Below, piece by piece: positions 45,035 through 56,700 of a stretch of 64,000 nt of DNA. Under the pieces are notes generated by a model. That model had not been told where the DNA came from. It worked only from the letters and a program-made list of their open reading frames with translations, and did no database searches. Position 1 is the stretch's first letter. Each line of letters starts with the position of its first letter. Origin of the DNA: Prosapia bicincta (Eukaryota > Arthropoda > Insecta > Hemiptera > Cercopidae); assembly GCA_036971475.1 (NCBI GenBank), contig JBAIZL010000002.1, positions 328,905,145 through 328,969,144 on the forward strand. Direction: 5' to 3'. The translations under genes and the position numbers were made by a program.

Positions 45035-46025
45035 TTAATTACTGGAACATTGCTCATGCCACCACTCTTGGGATTTGCAGCACTGGATCCATTGTTCTGT
45101 TGGAGGGTTACAATATTCCTCTTTACAAGCAGGACATCTTATAAACCCATCCTTTGAAGTTGATGCAACTGGACTGTTTGTCTTGGAGTTTATTGACTTA
45201 GGCCTACAGGAACTTATTTTGAGTTATTTTACTCCCTTTTTAGCTACACGAGCTTCTTTTCTCTTATGTTTAAAACGTTTCTGTTCTTCCTTCTGTTCTA
45301 ACATTTCTTTGATAGGTGTGCTTAAAGATTGCTTGAGCTTAGTTTTTTGCTTTTTCTTTTTTCACATGGTTTTGCTTTAGGTAATGGTTTTAAATCTATA
45401 ACACTAACAGGCTTCTTTGGTACATCGGAATCAGCATTTACCATAGGTTCTGGTTTTTCTAGAGGGTTTATATGTTGGTTTTCTACCAAGGATTGCGGAT
45501 TAGCACTTTTATTCTCAATTTCATCGCCAACAACATCATGGTCAGTAGTTTTGCAGCAGCAAAGTTATGTTCCCTACACACAAGGGGATTATGAGGCTCG
45601 ATTCCACTTTCTTTAAACCCGTTAACGGCATTTCCAACTGTAGCTGCTTTGAAGTAAGCGGGGCTCAAAAGCTCATCAATATTTTTGTCTTTGATAAGTT
45701 GTCCTGGATGAGTGACCATAAAGTTGTCGCATGCTTGGCTATAGTAATTTTTTAACCCATGATGATGTTTTTCTCTCTGCAAAATAGGATATCCTCCAAA
45801 ATTGTGTTAGTTTTGTGATTGTCAATAATCAACAGAGCAGGAGAGTCTTTGCTTAGTTTCACGTGAAGGTAAAAGTTTTTCGAAAAGGTGCGTACAGTGT
45901 ACAATGCCCTACAGTGTAGCTTCAGGTACGTTAAACTCATTTGCAGCAGCCAAGCAGTTCATACGTCCTTCTTTAACATTTTCTAGAGCAGAGGCACTAG
46001 ATTCTTTGCTCTATTCTCCTCTTGA
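45035..46025 (-). pseudogene. Decayed pogo-like (DDE_1) transposase
   Basis: On the minus strand, about 46000-45925 reads ALENVKEGRMNCLAAANEFN, a psq/CENP-B-type helix-turn-helix. It jumps directly to FYLHVKLSKDSPALLIIDNH (second catalytic Asp, near 45850), so the segment with the first Asp is deleted. After FCREKNIIMG the block with the third Asp is also missing. The frame shifts into CDNFMVTHPGQ and AVNGFKESGIEPHNP (45782-45600). The end (about 45140-45040) encodes a Cys-rich finger, CPACKEEYCNPPTEQWIQCC...WWHEQC. Two catalytic segments are lost, so it is inactive. Confidence 0.78.
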
Positions 46026-46045
46026 GGATTTCTTCTCATAGTGTC

Positions 46046-46048
<3 letters not shown>

Positions 46049-46085
<37 letters not shown>
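46049..46085. repeat. (TA)n microsatellite
   Basis: An uninterrupted TA run within pogo-like element 2, just upstream of the transposase remnant. Confidence 0.95.
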
Positions 46086-46087
<2 letters not shown>

Positions 46088-46193
46088 TATAATTATATAT
46101 TATATGATGTTCATAGTTAACTAATACTTAATTAGGCCAACACAATAGCTTCAGCAACATAATCATAGTTATTTTAATGAGTTCCGAAACAAG

Positions 46194-46227
46194 GGGGCAA
46201 GATGACGAGCTCGCCATCTTGCCCCCT
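46194..46227. repeat. Subterminal palindrome built from TIR motifs of pogo-like element 2
   Basis: GGGGGCAAGATG and CATCTTGCCCCC face each other across ACGAGCTCGC, forming a perfect 12-bp-arm inverted repeat of the terminal motif. Confidence 0.85.
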
Positions 46228-47410
46228 TTATCTTGCCCCGGACTGCCTGTTTAAAAATATTCGTTTTCACTGGCATGAAGAAATGTGAATAAATGACATT
46301 TATTTATGATACCTATGTAGTATTTAAACTATGCTACTGATAAATATTATAGATAAACGAAATACCTTACCTATATCTTTAACAGAGCTTATATACACGT
46401 GCATAAAAGTTATAGCGTGGCGCCGATAAACCATCAAAGCTTCACAACTAACTCAAAAATGCCGATTTCAGCGTCTCTATACTATTATTTACCGAATGGC
46501 CGATAGGAGAGACAGTAGTGTCTAGTTGATGGTGCCACCTACTTGAAAACTGAAAATTAATAAAGATTCGTCTTCTTGCCCCGCTCTTCATCTTGCCCCG
46601 GTCTCCCCTAAGCGTTTAAATGTTCTTTGTATCTTTCTTTTAATTTCTTTTTTGTTTGTCCTACATATAATTTATTACAAGTTTGATATTTTATATTATA
46701 TACTCCATTTCTTTCGTGCATATTATTTTGATTTTTGTTATTGTTTATTAAATGTTTAATTTTAATATCAGTTTTATATGTAATTTGTAAATTTGTTTCC
46801 TTAAATAATCTTGTAATTTTATTTATTTCGTTACCAGTGAATGTAAAAGTTGTTCAAATATTTTTTCTCTTATTAGGTGCAAAGTTATTTTCGAGTTTCT
46901 GTTTTCTTATTATGTTATTATTTAATTTATCTATAGTTTTTCTTTTATATCCATTTTCTAAACCAATTTGATATATTATATTTTTCTCTTTTATTTGATC
47001 ATTTAAGTTCATTGGTATTTTGTGCATTCTATGTAGTAAATTATAAAGCGCTGCCATTTTTTGGTTGTATGGATGATTTGAATAATTAGGTATTATTTGA
47101 TTTGTCTGCGTTGGTTTTCTATATATATTATATTCAAATGATTCATTATTTCTAGTAATTGTAATATCTAAATAATTTAGTTTATTTTTTTTCAAATTCA
47201 TGAGTAAATTTTATATTTTCGTGTATATTATTTATACATTTTAATATTTTGTCAATATTTAAACCATTATTATTTGATATGTATAATCCATCATCTACAT
47301 ATCTAAACCAGTGTCCATTTTGATCATATGTTTTAATAATCTTATCTATTTCAATGTCCATATTTTGTAAAAATATTTCCGATAATATGCTGGACATTGG
47401 AGAGCCCATT

Positions 47411-47465
47411 GTTATATATATAGGGAGAGAGCACAGAAGGAAGAGAGTAAACTAATAGAAGGAAT
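47411..47465 (+). mobile_element. Dispersed repeat copy D, 3' tail
   Basis: TATATATAGGGAGAGAGC then GTAAACTAATAGAAGGAATT matches the family tail (compare 38292-38332). It directly abuts the truncated 5' end of the Penelope-like element. Confidence 0.68.
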
Positions 47466-48269
47466 TTAAAAGTATGTAATAAAAGAAATAAAAGTTGGAA
47501 ATTAGGCAAACAGATCTGATGGTTTGCCGACCATGCATGAACCGGTTCTATAAGAAAATATTGTTTTGGGATTTTATCCTGACAATTTTAAAGGGAATGT
47601 CTTTAAAATATAAGAATTTAAAAATGTTCCTTTAAAACGAAATAAATATTAAATAGTATTTAAATACGGTTTTATTAAATCACATGCATATAAGTGGTTT
47701 CATTGAACTAATGACGCAACAATAACCCCGTACTTATAACACAGCTGCCCCAAGGAGTCCCATTTAGGGATGTTTATTTAGTGCACTCTATCGCCCCGAA
47801 CTGGAAACACTATATCAGCTGCCGTGTTCCGTGTTATTCTATGTCAGTATGAATAGATCCGCAGTACCTTTGAATAACAAATCGGAAATAGAGGGCACGG
47901 GTGTATGGGAAAAGGAAAATAAACACGGAGGCGACTACGACATCTTAGGAAAAGTGGGGCTTCGCGATTGTTAATTCAAAACATATTTCGCCTATTTAAA
48001 AGTATCTGCGCTCTAGGTAACAGTATAGTCAAAAGCGTCCTTTCTTTCTTTTCCCCAACGCTTTAACCTTAGGTTTGTAGTAAGCTTCTATTTTACTTTT
48101 ACTATAAAATCTTTAGATTTTAAAAATATAAATTTATTTCTCTCATTTATTTATTTTCAAATCTTATTGTATAAAAATCATTGAAAAAAATATTATTGCA
48201 TTTTTAAAGGAATCATTAATGTCATTTTCTATAAACAAACGTTTTAAATAATGCATATTAACTTTATCG
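47466..48269. other. Unassigned sequence
   Basis: No gene or repeat recognised. Confidence 0.4.
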
Positions 48270-49060
48270 GTTCTTGTTATACCATTCGCTGTGTGGTTGT
48301 CGAAAACTGCTTTGTGTCTCTGTGTGGTTGTAGAACATTGAGCGGTGTCTTTGTGTGGTTGTAGAGCATTGAGCTGTGTCGGTTTGTGGTTGTAGAACAT
48401 TGAGCTGTGTCTTTGTGTGGTTGCAGAACATTGAGCTGTGTCATTGTGTGGTTGTAGAACATTGAGCTGTGTCTTTTTGTGGTTGTAGAACATTGAGCTG
48501 TGTCTTTGTGTGGTTGCAGAACATTGAGATGTGTCATTGTGTGGTTGTAGAACATTGAGCTGTGTCATTGTGTGGTTGTAGAGCATTGAGCTGTGTCTTT
48601 TTGTGGTTGTAGAACATTGAGCTGTGTCATTGTGTGGTTGTAGAGAATTGAGCTGTGTCGGTTTGTGGTTGTAGAACATTGAGCTGTGTCTGTGTGGGGT
48701 TGTAGAACATTGAGCTGTGTCTGTGTAGGGTTGTAGAACATTGAGCTGTCCCGCTGTGTGGTTGTAAAACATTAGGCAGGTGTGGTACTGTGTGGTTGTC
48801 AAACATTGGTACTGTGCGTTTGTCTAGCATTGTGTGGTTGTAGAACATTAAGACGTGTGGCTATCTACACTTATTGAACTGTGTCGCTGCGTGGTTACCC
48901 AATATCGGGCCGTATCGTTGTGTGATTGTCAAACGTTGGGCTGTGCCACTGTGTAGCTGTCGAACGTTGAGCTGTGTCGCTGCGTGGGTACCGAATATCA
49001 TGCTGTATCGCTGTGGGGTTGTCGAGCGTTTGGCTGTCCCGCTGGGTGGATGAATGGTAG
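48270..49060. repeat. 31-bp minisatellite
   Basis: GTGGTTGTAGAACATTGAGC recurs every 31 bp (e.g. 48324, 48355, 48386). It is uniform to about 48750 and degenerate after. The monomer has no stop in any minus-strand frame, so a 212-codon frame (48164-48802) cycles through all three frames with a 31-residue peptide period. I do not call it a gene. Confidence 0.93.
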
Positions 49061-50505
49061 TGCGGCCAAACAACTTTTATGTCTGCATCTCTAAACACGA
49101 AATAAATTTCAAGATATATTTTACGGGATGATTTCACATAGACAGCCTATTTCTTTATGTACTAATGGCATCTTTAGGTTTTACCAACTTAGACTGTAGG
49201 AGCAAACTATATCTTGTGTTCAACATAGTCTACTACTGAACCTGCAACACTATGCATGTTGTATTATATTTAAAAAATTCAAAACCACTAATTTGTCTTA
49301 TCTGAAAAAAGGAAATAACTGGATATTTGGTTTCAAATGTTTGTAAAAAATTATTTATAGAAAGAGAAACTTTGGCAACAACTATACAGACCAAGCTAAA
49401 ATAGGCCTATTCAAAATTATCTGTAGGCCCCTACATGATGGGAAAAGTTATAGAGAATAGTTACACTCTTCCAGTCGGCCTCCCCTTCGTTTTAAAAACC
49501 TAATGTAAATTAAAAAAATGAGATACCTGTACTTACGTTAATTCTTACTCAATCGATTTTCTACCTAACCCTATTCATTATTTTTACTAAATTAAAGTTA
49601 TTATATTTAAGCCTGTAAAAACCATATCAAAATACAAATAAGACAAACAAAATGTATTTGAACCCTTGTGGCCTATACAAATAATGTGACGAGATGGTTT
49701 CGGGATCGCATTGATAAACTCAAATCTATTGGTCTGTCACTGAGTTGTAGACCCTCCGTCCCACTCACTTATGCCTGCCACTGTGTCTAGATAATGCACA
49801 GATAAAAGGCAAATCTTTTGCCCAATAATTTATCTTCTGTCCACCTCTTCACTCTTTGCTGTCCAAAATCCATCCCTTTGCGTTCGGTTCAACCCTTTAT
49901 TGTGCACACTTCACCACCCCGGCAGGGGGTGACCAGCTGGGCTGTAAATGTCAAAATATTGATACTTAAATGTTGTTCCTTTCCGCCCTATTTCACACCA
50001 CTTAAGGCTTGTTTAAGGAAAAGCTTTCTTCCAACGAGGTAGGGGGATAATCGCGGTTTAGGGATTATTACAAGCAACTAATTTCCCTCCTTTTAAGCCA
50101 GTAAAACTCCATAATTTCGTCATAAACATTGAACATATTAGAAAACCCTCTTTTAGGCTGTAATGTTTAGCGAAAAATAAAATATAAATTTTGTGTACAT
50201 TAACGTAAATTAAAGACACACATGTTAGTAAAAAGCATTTTGAAGTTTTCAATTATGATTGCTTTAAGAGTAGTTGCAAAAGAAAACGTTAGGCGGATAC
50301 TACGATGTTTGGAAATGTTTTATATTTTCAAATTACATGTCCCCAGCTGGAGAAGGGCTTCCCGATTAATTTTGCGGGAAGCAAATCCGCTTTGCGGTAA
50401 GCCCACCGAGCAGTGATTGTAACAGGGAGAAACAGATCGAGCCGGGGAAAGGGGATTATAAAAGAAGAGAATTTGAAACTGTTCAAGTTAGTCGTGAGTG
50501 TCGGT
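49061..50505. other. Unassigned sequence
   Basis: No recognisable gene. Short frames at 49818-50416 lack domain features. One TAGGCCTA near 49403. Confidence 0.4.
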
Positions 50506-50509
50506 GTCG

Positions 50510-51135
50510 TATAAAAATTGGCATTGTCGTTTAAAACATTGCGTTAGCTGTGTTATGTAAACGTTTGAGTTGTTGTCTAAACGTTGGCATTGTTGTGTAA
50601 AAGCTGGTAGTGTTGTCTAAACGTTTGCATTGTAATATAACGTTGGCCTTGTTGTGTAAAAGCTGTCAGTGTTGTCTAAACTTTGACATTGTTGTCTAAA
50701 CGCTGGCATTGTTGTCTAAAAGCTGACATCGTCGACTTAACTTTGGAAGTGTTGTCTAACATACGATGGAGGTTTACACAAACCTTTAAACTCCTACAAA
50801 AGAGGTCTTTCAGATATGGATGTTTAACTTTGTATACATATTGGCATTGCCTAAAAGCTGTCATTGTAGTCTAAACGTTGGCAGTGTTGTCTAATATACG
50901 ATGGAGGTTTACACAAACCTTAAAAATCCTTCTAAAAAATAAGGTTTTCTAACTTCGTCTACAAATTGGCAGTATCGTCTAAGAGCTGGCATTGTCGTCT
51001 AAACATTGGCCGACGACGAAGGTTACATAAACGTCTAAACTCTTTCACAAGAGATCTGTGAGATGTGGGTCTTTCACTTCGTATACAAATTGACAGTATT
51101 ATCTAAAAGCTGGTATTGTCATCTAAACTTTGGCA
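50510..51135. repeat. ~20-21-bp minisatellite with ~120-bp super-unit
   Basis: Units of GTTGTCTAAACGTTGGCATT are interleaved with a longer segment (ACGATGGAGGTTTACACAAA...) seen near 50764 and 50889, and as a diverged form near 51012. Confidence 0.85.
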
Positions 51136-51829
51136 GTTTTAGTTCCTCTACTATGGTCATCCTCTTCCACTCACAGAGCCCCTAAGGCTAGTGTTTCATT
51201 TCTGCCGTGTGAATCGTCAGCCCCTTAGCTTTTGCGGCAAAGTCTGAGGTAGGTAATGTTTACATCTGTGTTTCCTCTCCCTAACATAGCCATAATTCTC
51301 ATCATTCCCCAAGCATAGTCCTCTTGGAATGTTCCGTCTTTCACATGTCTGACCACTCAGCTTAGCACAATTCTATAACCAAAACAAGGAGTAATTTTTT
51401 TCCTAATATAACTCATTTTCTTCTGAAAACTATTATAAGGTTAACTCTGCAACAACAGAGGCTCGCCTCCATATAGGCCTACGTGGGTATGTTGAGCTCA
51501 GCATCCCCCCAGTAAATAGTTCTTCGAGCTAGTAGTCTGATCTGGTCATCGTACATCAGGCTGGACACATTAAGCCTCCACTTAGGTTATATGGGATCTC
51601 CTTCGGCTGTCATGCCTCTCCATAAAGCCCCAATAAAAGATTTTTCAACAGCTGATTAAGGAAATCAGATGCATTTGTAATAAAAACTCTTTTATAGTCT
51701 GATCAGGAAATCGTTTCCTTCGATCCTCATTTTTGTAGGCTTGGTTAATTATTCAATCGAAGTTTCAGTACAAATGATTGAGTCACAACACTGGATTTTC
51801 TAATACAGTGTTAAATTCCAGTTATTAAA
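51136..51829. other. Unassigned sequence
   Basis: No gene recognised. One TAGGCCTA near 51473. Confidence 0.4.
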
Positions 51830-52215
51830 TTCCTTCTGTTAGCTCACACTCTCTTGATTTAGCCTATATCTTGTTCAAATTTTCAATCGTTAATAAAATA
51901 CATTTTTATTCATCCAATCAAGTTCAAATACATATTTTTAAACCTATAGTGAATAACAATTGATGTTAATATCTACAGTTTTCTTCCAAATACTTTTTCA
52001 ATAATAAAATTATAAAATGTTTGGGATCCCGCCGGATTCGACCTGATAATCTTCGTGTTTGAAGTCTAGCGCGCCTTGGCACTGCGCCAACTTTCCAATA
52101 TCTAGAAACATATATCTCAAAGATGTATATGAATCCCCCCCCCATCTGGTTGTCGTCGAAACCTATATTATACAACCTTAAACTGTTGCCATGGTTACTA
52201 CACATTATCATAAAT
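51830..52215 (-). mobile_element. SINE-like repeat with tRNA-like head, copy 3
   Basis: The best preserved copy. On the minus strand: GGCAACAGTTTAAGGTTGTA (about 52190), a tRNA-like head (about 52100-52020) with A-box-like AAAGTTGGCGCAGTGCC and B-box-like GGTCGAATCCGGCGGG, the body with TTGAACTTGATTGGATGAAT, then GATTGAAAATTTGAACAAGA and the tail AACAGAAGGAATTT at about 51845-51832. Confidence 0.78.
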
Positions 52216-52775
52216 AGTGCTCTAGGGTAACTGAAATTAATTTTTTTTTGTTGACTTCAGTAGGAATTTACTTAAAAAATTATATTCTTGCTTATTTCTA
52301 TGCCTGCTTAGGCTACAACCACAAATACATTCCAGTTAACTAACTTCCGTCCCAAACCTGTACATGTCAAGTTTGCAGTAAGTTAACATAGCTTCCTATA
52401 ACCTCTAAAGGTTTGATCGAATAATGCCTTCAATTAGAGACCTTGTAGAGAAGTTTCTGCAAGAGGTTAGAATAAGCACAGGTTCAAATTAGCCGCAGTT
52501 ATCGTTACAGGACCCTTCGCTGGGATGTGAGAGTGAGTCTAACTTTACTTGTGTTTAGCCCTGTCATTAACTTCCCTTTATCCAGAAGTAAGATTGTAGG
52601 AGAAAAAACAATTTTTGTTGTTATTTGACTGGCGAAACTACAATTAAGTAGTATTTCCACTTAAAGCTACAAAAACGAACATCAATATTTTCGAAGTGTC
52701 CGATGCACATTGAGGTCATATTTTCAGGGTGTCCGGGAAGAGCTGAAGCTGCAGAAGTAACTTCTTTTGAAAGTA
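52216..52775. other. Unassigned sequence
   Basis: No gene or repeat recognised. Confidence 0.4.
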
Positions 52776-53650
52776 TTATACAATTCCTTCCATTAGTTCA
52801 CACCTCGTCATTACCAATCATACCTCGTCACCTCCCGATCATGTCTCATCAATTCCCAATCATGCAGACCACTACAATCATGTCTCGTCACCTCCCGATC
52901 ATACCTCACCACTTCCCAATCATGTCCACCACTACAATCATGCCTCGTCACCTCCCGATCATGGCTCACCACTTCCCAATTATGCCCACCACTACAATCA
53001 TGCGTCGTCAACTCCCGACCATGCCTCACAACTAAAATCATGCCCCGTCACCTCCTGATCATGGCTCACCACTTCCCCATCACCACTATAATCATTCCTC
53101 GTCACCTCCCGATCATGGCTCACTATTTCCTATTCTTGCCCACCACTATAATCATGCCTTTCCAACTCCCAATCATGCACAACACTACAATCATAACTCC
53201 TCTGTCGAATCACCTCGAAATCATGTTGCATAGCCTCCCAACTATGCCGCACTACCTTCAAATCATGTCGCACCGTCTTTCCATCACACCAGACCAACAC
53301 CACACCAATCACGCCACACTACCACCATATCATGCCACACTTGTTACCTAAAATGCCCATCTTCTTCCTAAACCTTCTTTATCACGTCGCATTACCTACC
53401 AATCATATTGCATAACCTTCCAACTATGCCGCACCTCCTCCAATACCTGGCACACCTCACCGCCCCCCCCCAATCACAATATACCACCATCCAATCATGT
53501 CACACCAATCCACAAGGATGTCACATAACCTCGCAATTATGTTGCATAGTCTCCAAATTTTGTCGCACCAACTATACATCATGCCGTAACACACCACCTT
53601 CCACTCATGGCCCAACAACCTCCAATCAGACCGCATTACTTCTCAAACAT
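52776..53650. repeat. ~20-bp / 60-bp minisatellite starting at a SINE-type tail
   Basis: It begins with CAATTCCTTCCATTAGTTCA, the reverse complement of the dispersed-family tail, and runs directly into units such as CTCGTCACCTCCCGATCATG. Three roughly 20-bp subunits (cctcgtcacc-, ggctcaccac-, cccaccacta-type) make a 60-bp unit in 52800-53050. The array decays to about 53650. The frames on both strands are translations of it. Confidence 0.88.
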
Positions 53651-53714
53651 ACCTCACAACTACACAAGAATGCTGCCTTCGTAGTTTGCTCGTTTCACTG
53701 TCGAAGCATAAGTC

Positions 53715-56700
53715 TTCTAATGCGTACGTACAAGCCTGACGGGACTCTTGCGAGTCCTGCAAACACAGTAACAAGTGTTTTGTATAGCAAACTTTATCTC
53801 GCAATCGGGCTTACCAGTACTTAGTGATTCCAAAATAACGATTTCGCCATGTTCGCAAGTACAAAAACTGTGTTTTGTATAGCAGACTTTATCCCGCAAT
53901 CGGGCTTACCACTACTTAGTGATTCCAAAATAACGATTTCGCCATGTTCGCAAGTACAAAAACTGTGTTTTGTATAGCAAAATTTATCCCGCAACCGGGC
54001 TTACCACTACTTAGTGATTCCAAAATAACGATTTTGCCATGTTCGCAAGTACAAAAACTGTGTTTTGTATAGCAAACTTTATCCCGCAATCGGGCTTACC
54101 ACTACTTAGTGATTCCAAAATAACGATTTTTATCATGTTCGCAAGTACAAAAACTGTAATTTGTATAGCAAACTTTATCCCGCAATCGGGCTTACCACTA
54201 CTTAGTGATTCCAAAATAACGATTTCGCCATGTTCGCAAGTACAAAAACTGTGTTTTGTATAGCAAACTTTATCCCGCAATCGGCCTTACCACTACTTAG
54301 TGATTCCAAAATAACGATTTCGCCATATTCGCAAGTACAAAAACTGTGTTTTGTATAGCAAACTTTATCCCGCAATCGGCCTTACCACTACTTAGTGGTT
54401 CCAAAATAACGATGTCACCATGTTCGCAAGTACAAAAACTGTGTTTTGTATAGCAAACTTTATCCCGCAACCGGGCTTACCACTACTTAGTGATTCCAAA
54501 ATAACGATTTCGCCATGTTCGCAAGTACAAAAACTGTGTTTTGTATAGCAAACTTTATCCCGCAACCGGGCTTACCACTACTTAGTGATTCCAAAATAAC
54601 GATTTCGCCATGTTCGCAAGTACAAAAACTGTGTTTTGTATAGCAAACTTTATCCCGCAATCGGGCTTACCACTACTTAGTGATTCCAAAATAACGATTT
54701 TTATCATGTTCGCAAGTACAAAAACTGTGTTTTATATAGCAAACTTTATCCCGCAACCGGGCTTACCACTACTTAGTGATTCCAAAATAACGATTTCGCC
54801 ATGTTCGCAAGTACAAAAACTGTGTTTTGTATAGCAAACTTTATCCCGCAATCGGGCTTACCACTACTTAGTGATTCCAAAATAACGATTTTTATCATGT
54901 TCGCAAGTACAAAAACTTTGTTTTGTATAGCAAAATTTATCCCGCAATCGGGCTTACCGCTACTTAGTGATTCCAAAATAACGATTTCGCCATGTTCGCA
55001 AGTACAAAAACTGTGTTTTGTATAGCAAACTTTATCCCGCAACCGGGCTTACCACTACTTAGTGATTCCAAAATAACGATTTCGCCATGTTCGCAAGTAC
55101 AAAAACTGTGTTTTGTATAGCAAACTTTATCCCGCAACCGGGCTTACCACTACTTAGTGATTCCAAAATAACGATTTCGCCATGTTCGCAAGTACAAAAA
55201 CTGTGTTTTGTATAGCAAACTTTATCCCGCAATCGGGCTTACCACTACTTAGTGATTCCAAAATAACGATTTTTATCATGTTCGCAAGTACAAAAACTGT
55301 GTTTTATATAGCAAACTTTATCCCGCAACCGGGCTTACCACTACTTAGTGATTCCAAAATAACGATTTCGCCATGTTCGCAAGTACAAAAACTGTGTTTT
55401 GTATAGCAAACTTTATCCCGCAATCGGGCTTACCACTACTTAGTGATTCCAAAATAACGATTTCGCCATGTTCGCAAGTACAAAAACTGTGTTTTGTATA
55501 GCAAACTTTATCCCGCAATCGGGCTTACCACTACTTAGTGATTCCAAAATAACGATTTTTATCATGTTCGCAAGTACAAAAACTGTGTTTTATATAGCAA
55601 ACTTTATCCCGCAACCGGGCTTACCACTACTTAGTGATTCCAAAATAACGATTTCGCCATGTTCGCAAGTACAAAAACTGTGTTTTGTATAGCAAACTTT
55701 ATCCCGCAACCGGGCTTACCACTACTTAGTGATTCCAAAATAACGATTTCGCCATGTTCGCAAGTACAAAAACTGTGTTTTGTATAGCAAACTTTATCCC
55801 GCAATCGGGCTTACCACTACTTAGTGATTCCAAAATAACGATTTTTATCATGTTCGCAAGTACAAAAACTGTGTTTTATATAGCAAACTTTATCCCGCAA
55901 CCGGGCTTACCACTACTTAGTGATTCCAAAATAACGATTTCGCCATGTTCGCAAGTACAAAAACTGTGTTTTGTATAGCAAACTTTATCCCGCAATCGGG
56001 CTTACCACTACTTAGTGATTCCAAAATAACGATTTCGCCATGTTCGCAAGTACAAAAACTGTGTTTTGTATAGCAAACTTTATCCCGCAATCGGGCTTAC
56101 CACTACTTAGTGATTCCAAAATAACGATTTTTATCATGTTCGCAAGTACAAAAACTGTGTTTTATATAGCAAACTTTATCCCGCAACCGGGCTTACCACT
56201 ACTTAGTGATTCCAAAATAACGATTTCGCCATGTTCGCAAGTACAAAAACTGTGTTTTGTATAGCAAACTTTATCCCGCAATCGGGCTTACCACTACTTA
56301 GTGATTCCAAAATAACGATTTTTATCATGTTCGCAAGTACAAAAACTTTGTTTTGTATAGCAAAATTTATCCCGCAATCGGGCTTACCGCTACTTAGTGA
56401 TTCCAAAATAACGATTTCGCCATGTTCGCAAGTACAAAAACTGTGTTTTGTATAGCAAAATTTATCCCGCAATCGGGCTTACCATTACTTCGTGATTCCA
56501 AAATAACGATTTCGCCATGTTCGCAAGTACAAAAACTGTGTTTTGTATAGCAAACTTTATCCTGCAATCGGGCTTACCACTACTTAGTGATTCCAAAATA
56601 ACGATTTCGCCATGTTCGCAAGTACAAAAACTGTGTTTTGTATAGCAAAATTTATCCCGCAACCGGGCTTACCACTACTTAGTGATTCCAAAATAACGAT

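Larger units (their letters stand above)
44642..46610 (-). mobile_element. Pogo-like DNA transposon, element 2, inside the Penelope-like element
   Basis: The ends are GAGGAGACCGGGGCAAGATG (from 44644) and its inverted partner ...TCTTGCCCCGGTCTCCCC (to 46608). They are flanked by TA at 44642-44643 and 46609-46610. GGGGCAAGATGA-type motifs recur inside in both orientations (44832-44866, 46193-46240, 46571-46600). The element holds a decayed transposase on the minus strand and a TA microsatellite. Confidence 0.85.
44395..47409 (-). pseudogene. Penelope-like element: 5'-truncated RT plus GIY-YIG endonuclease, interrupted
   Basis: The minus strand starts at 47409 with MGSPMSSILSEIFLQNMDIE and the RT catalytic box RYVDDGLYI. 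It continues (frameshift near 47190) through LNYLDITITRNNESFEYNIY and RKPTQTNQIIPNYSNHPYN to a stop after NKRKNI near 46855. The same frame then carries the GIY-YIG nuclease start, NGVYNIKYQTCNKLYVGQT, up to HLNA at 46611. A pogo-like element interrupts here (44644-46608). The domain resumes at 44643 (IKPNIYKSNLATYC...HEFPEIENM) and stops at 44395-44397. Removing the insert and one TA leaves the frame continuous. Penelope-like elements pair an RT with a GIY-YIG nuclease. This copy lacks its 5' half and has a stop and a frameshift. Confidence 0.85.

Noticed and set aside
45075..45616. Two plus-strand frames of 95-101 codons
   Set aside because: The minus strand of this stretch encodes decayed transposase and zinc-finger sequence; the plus frames are shadows.
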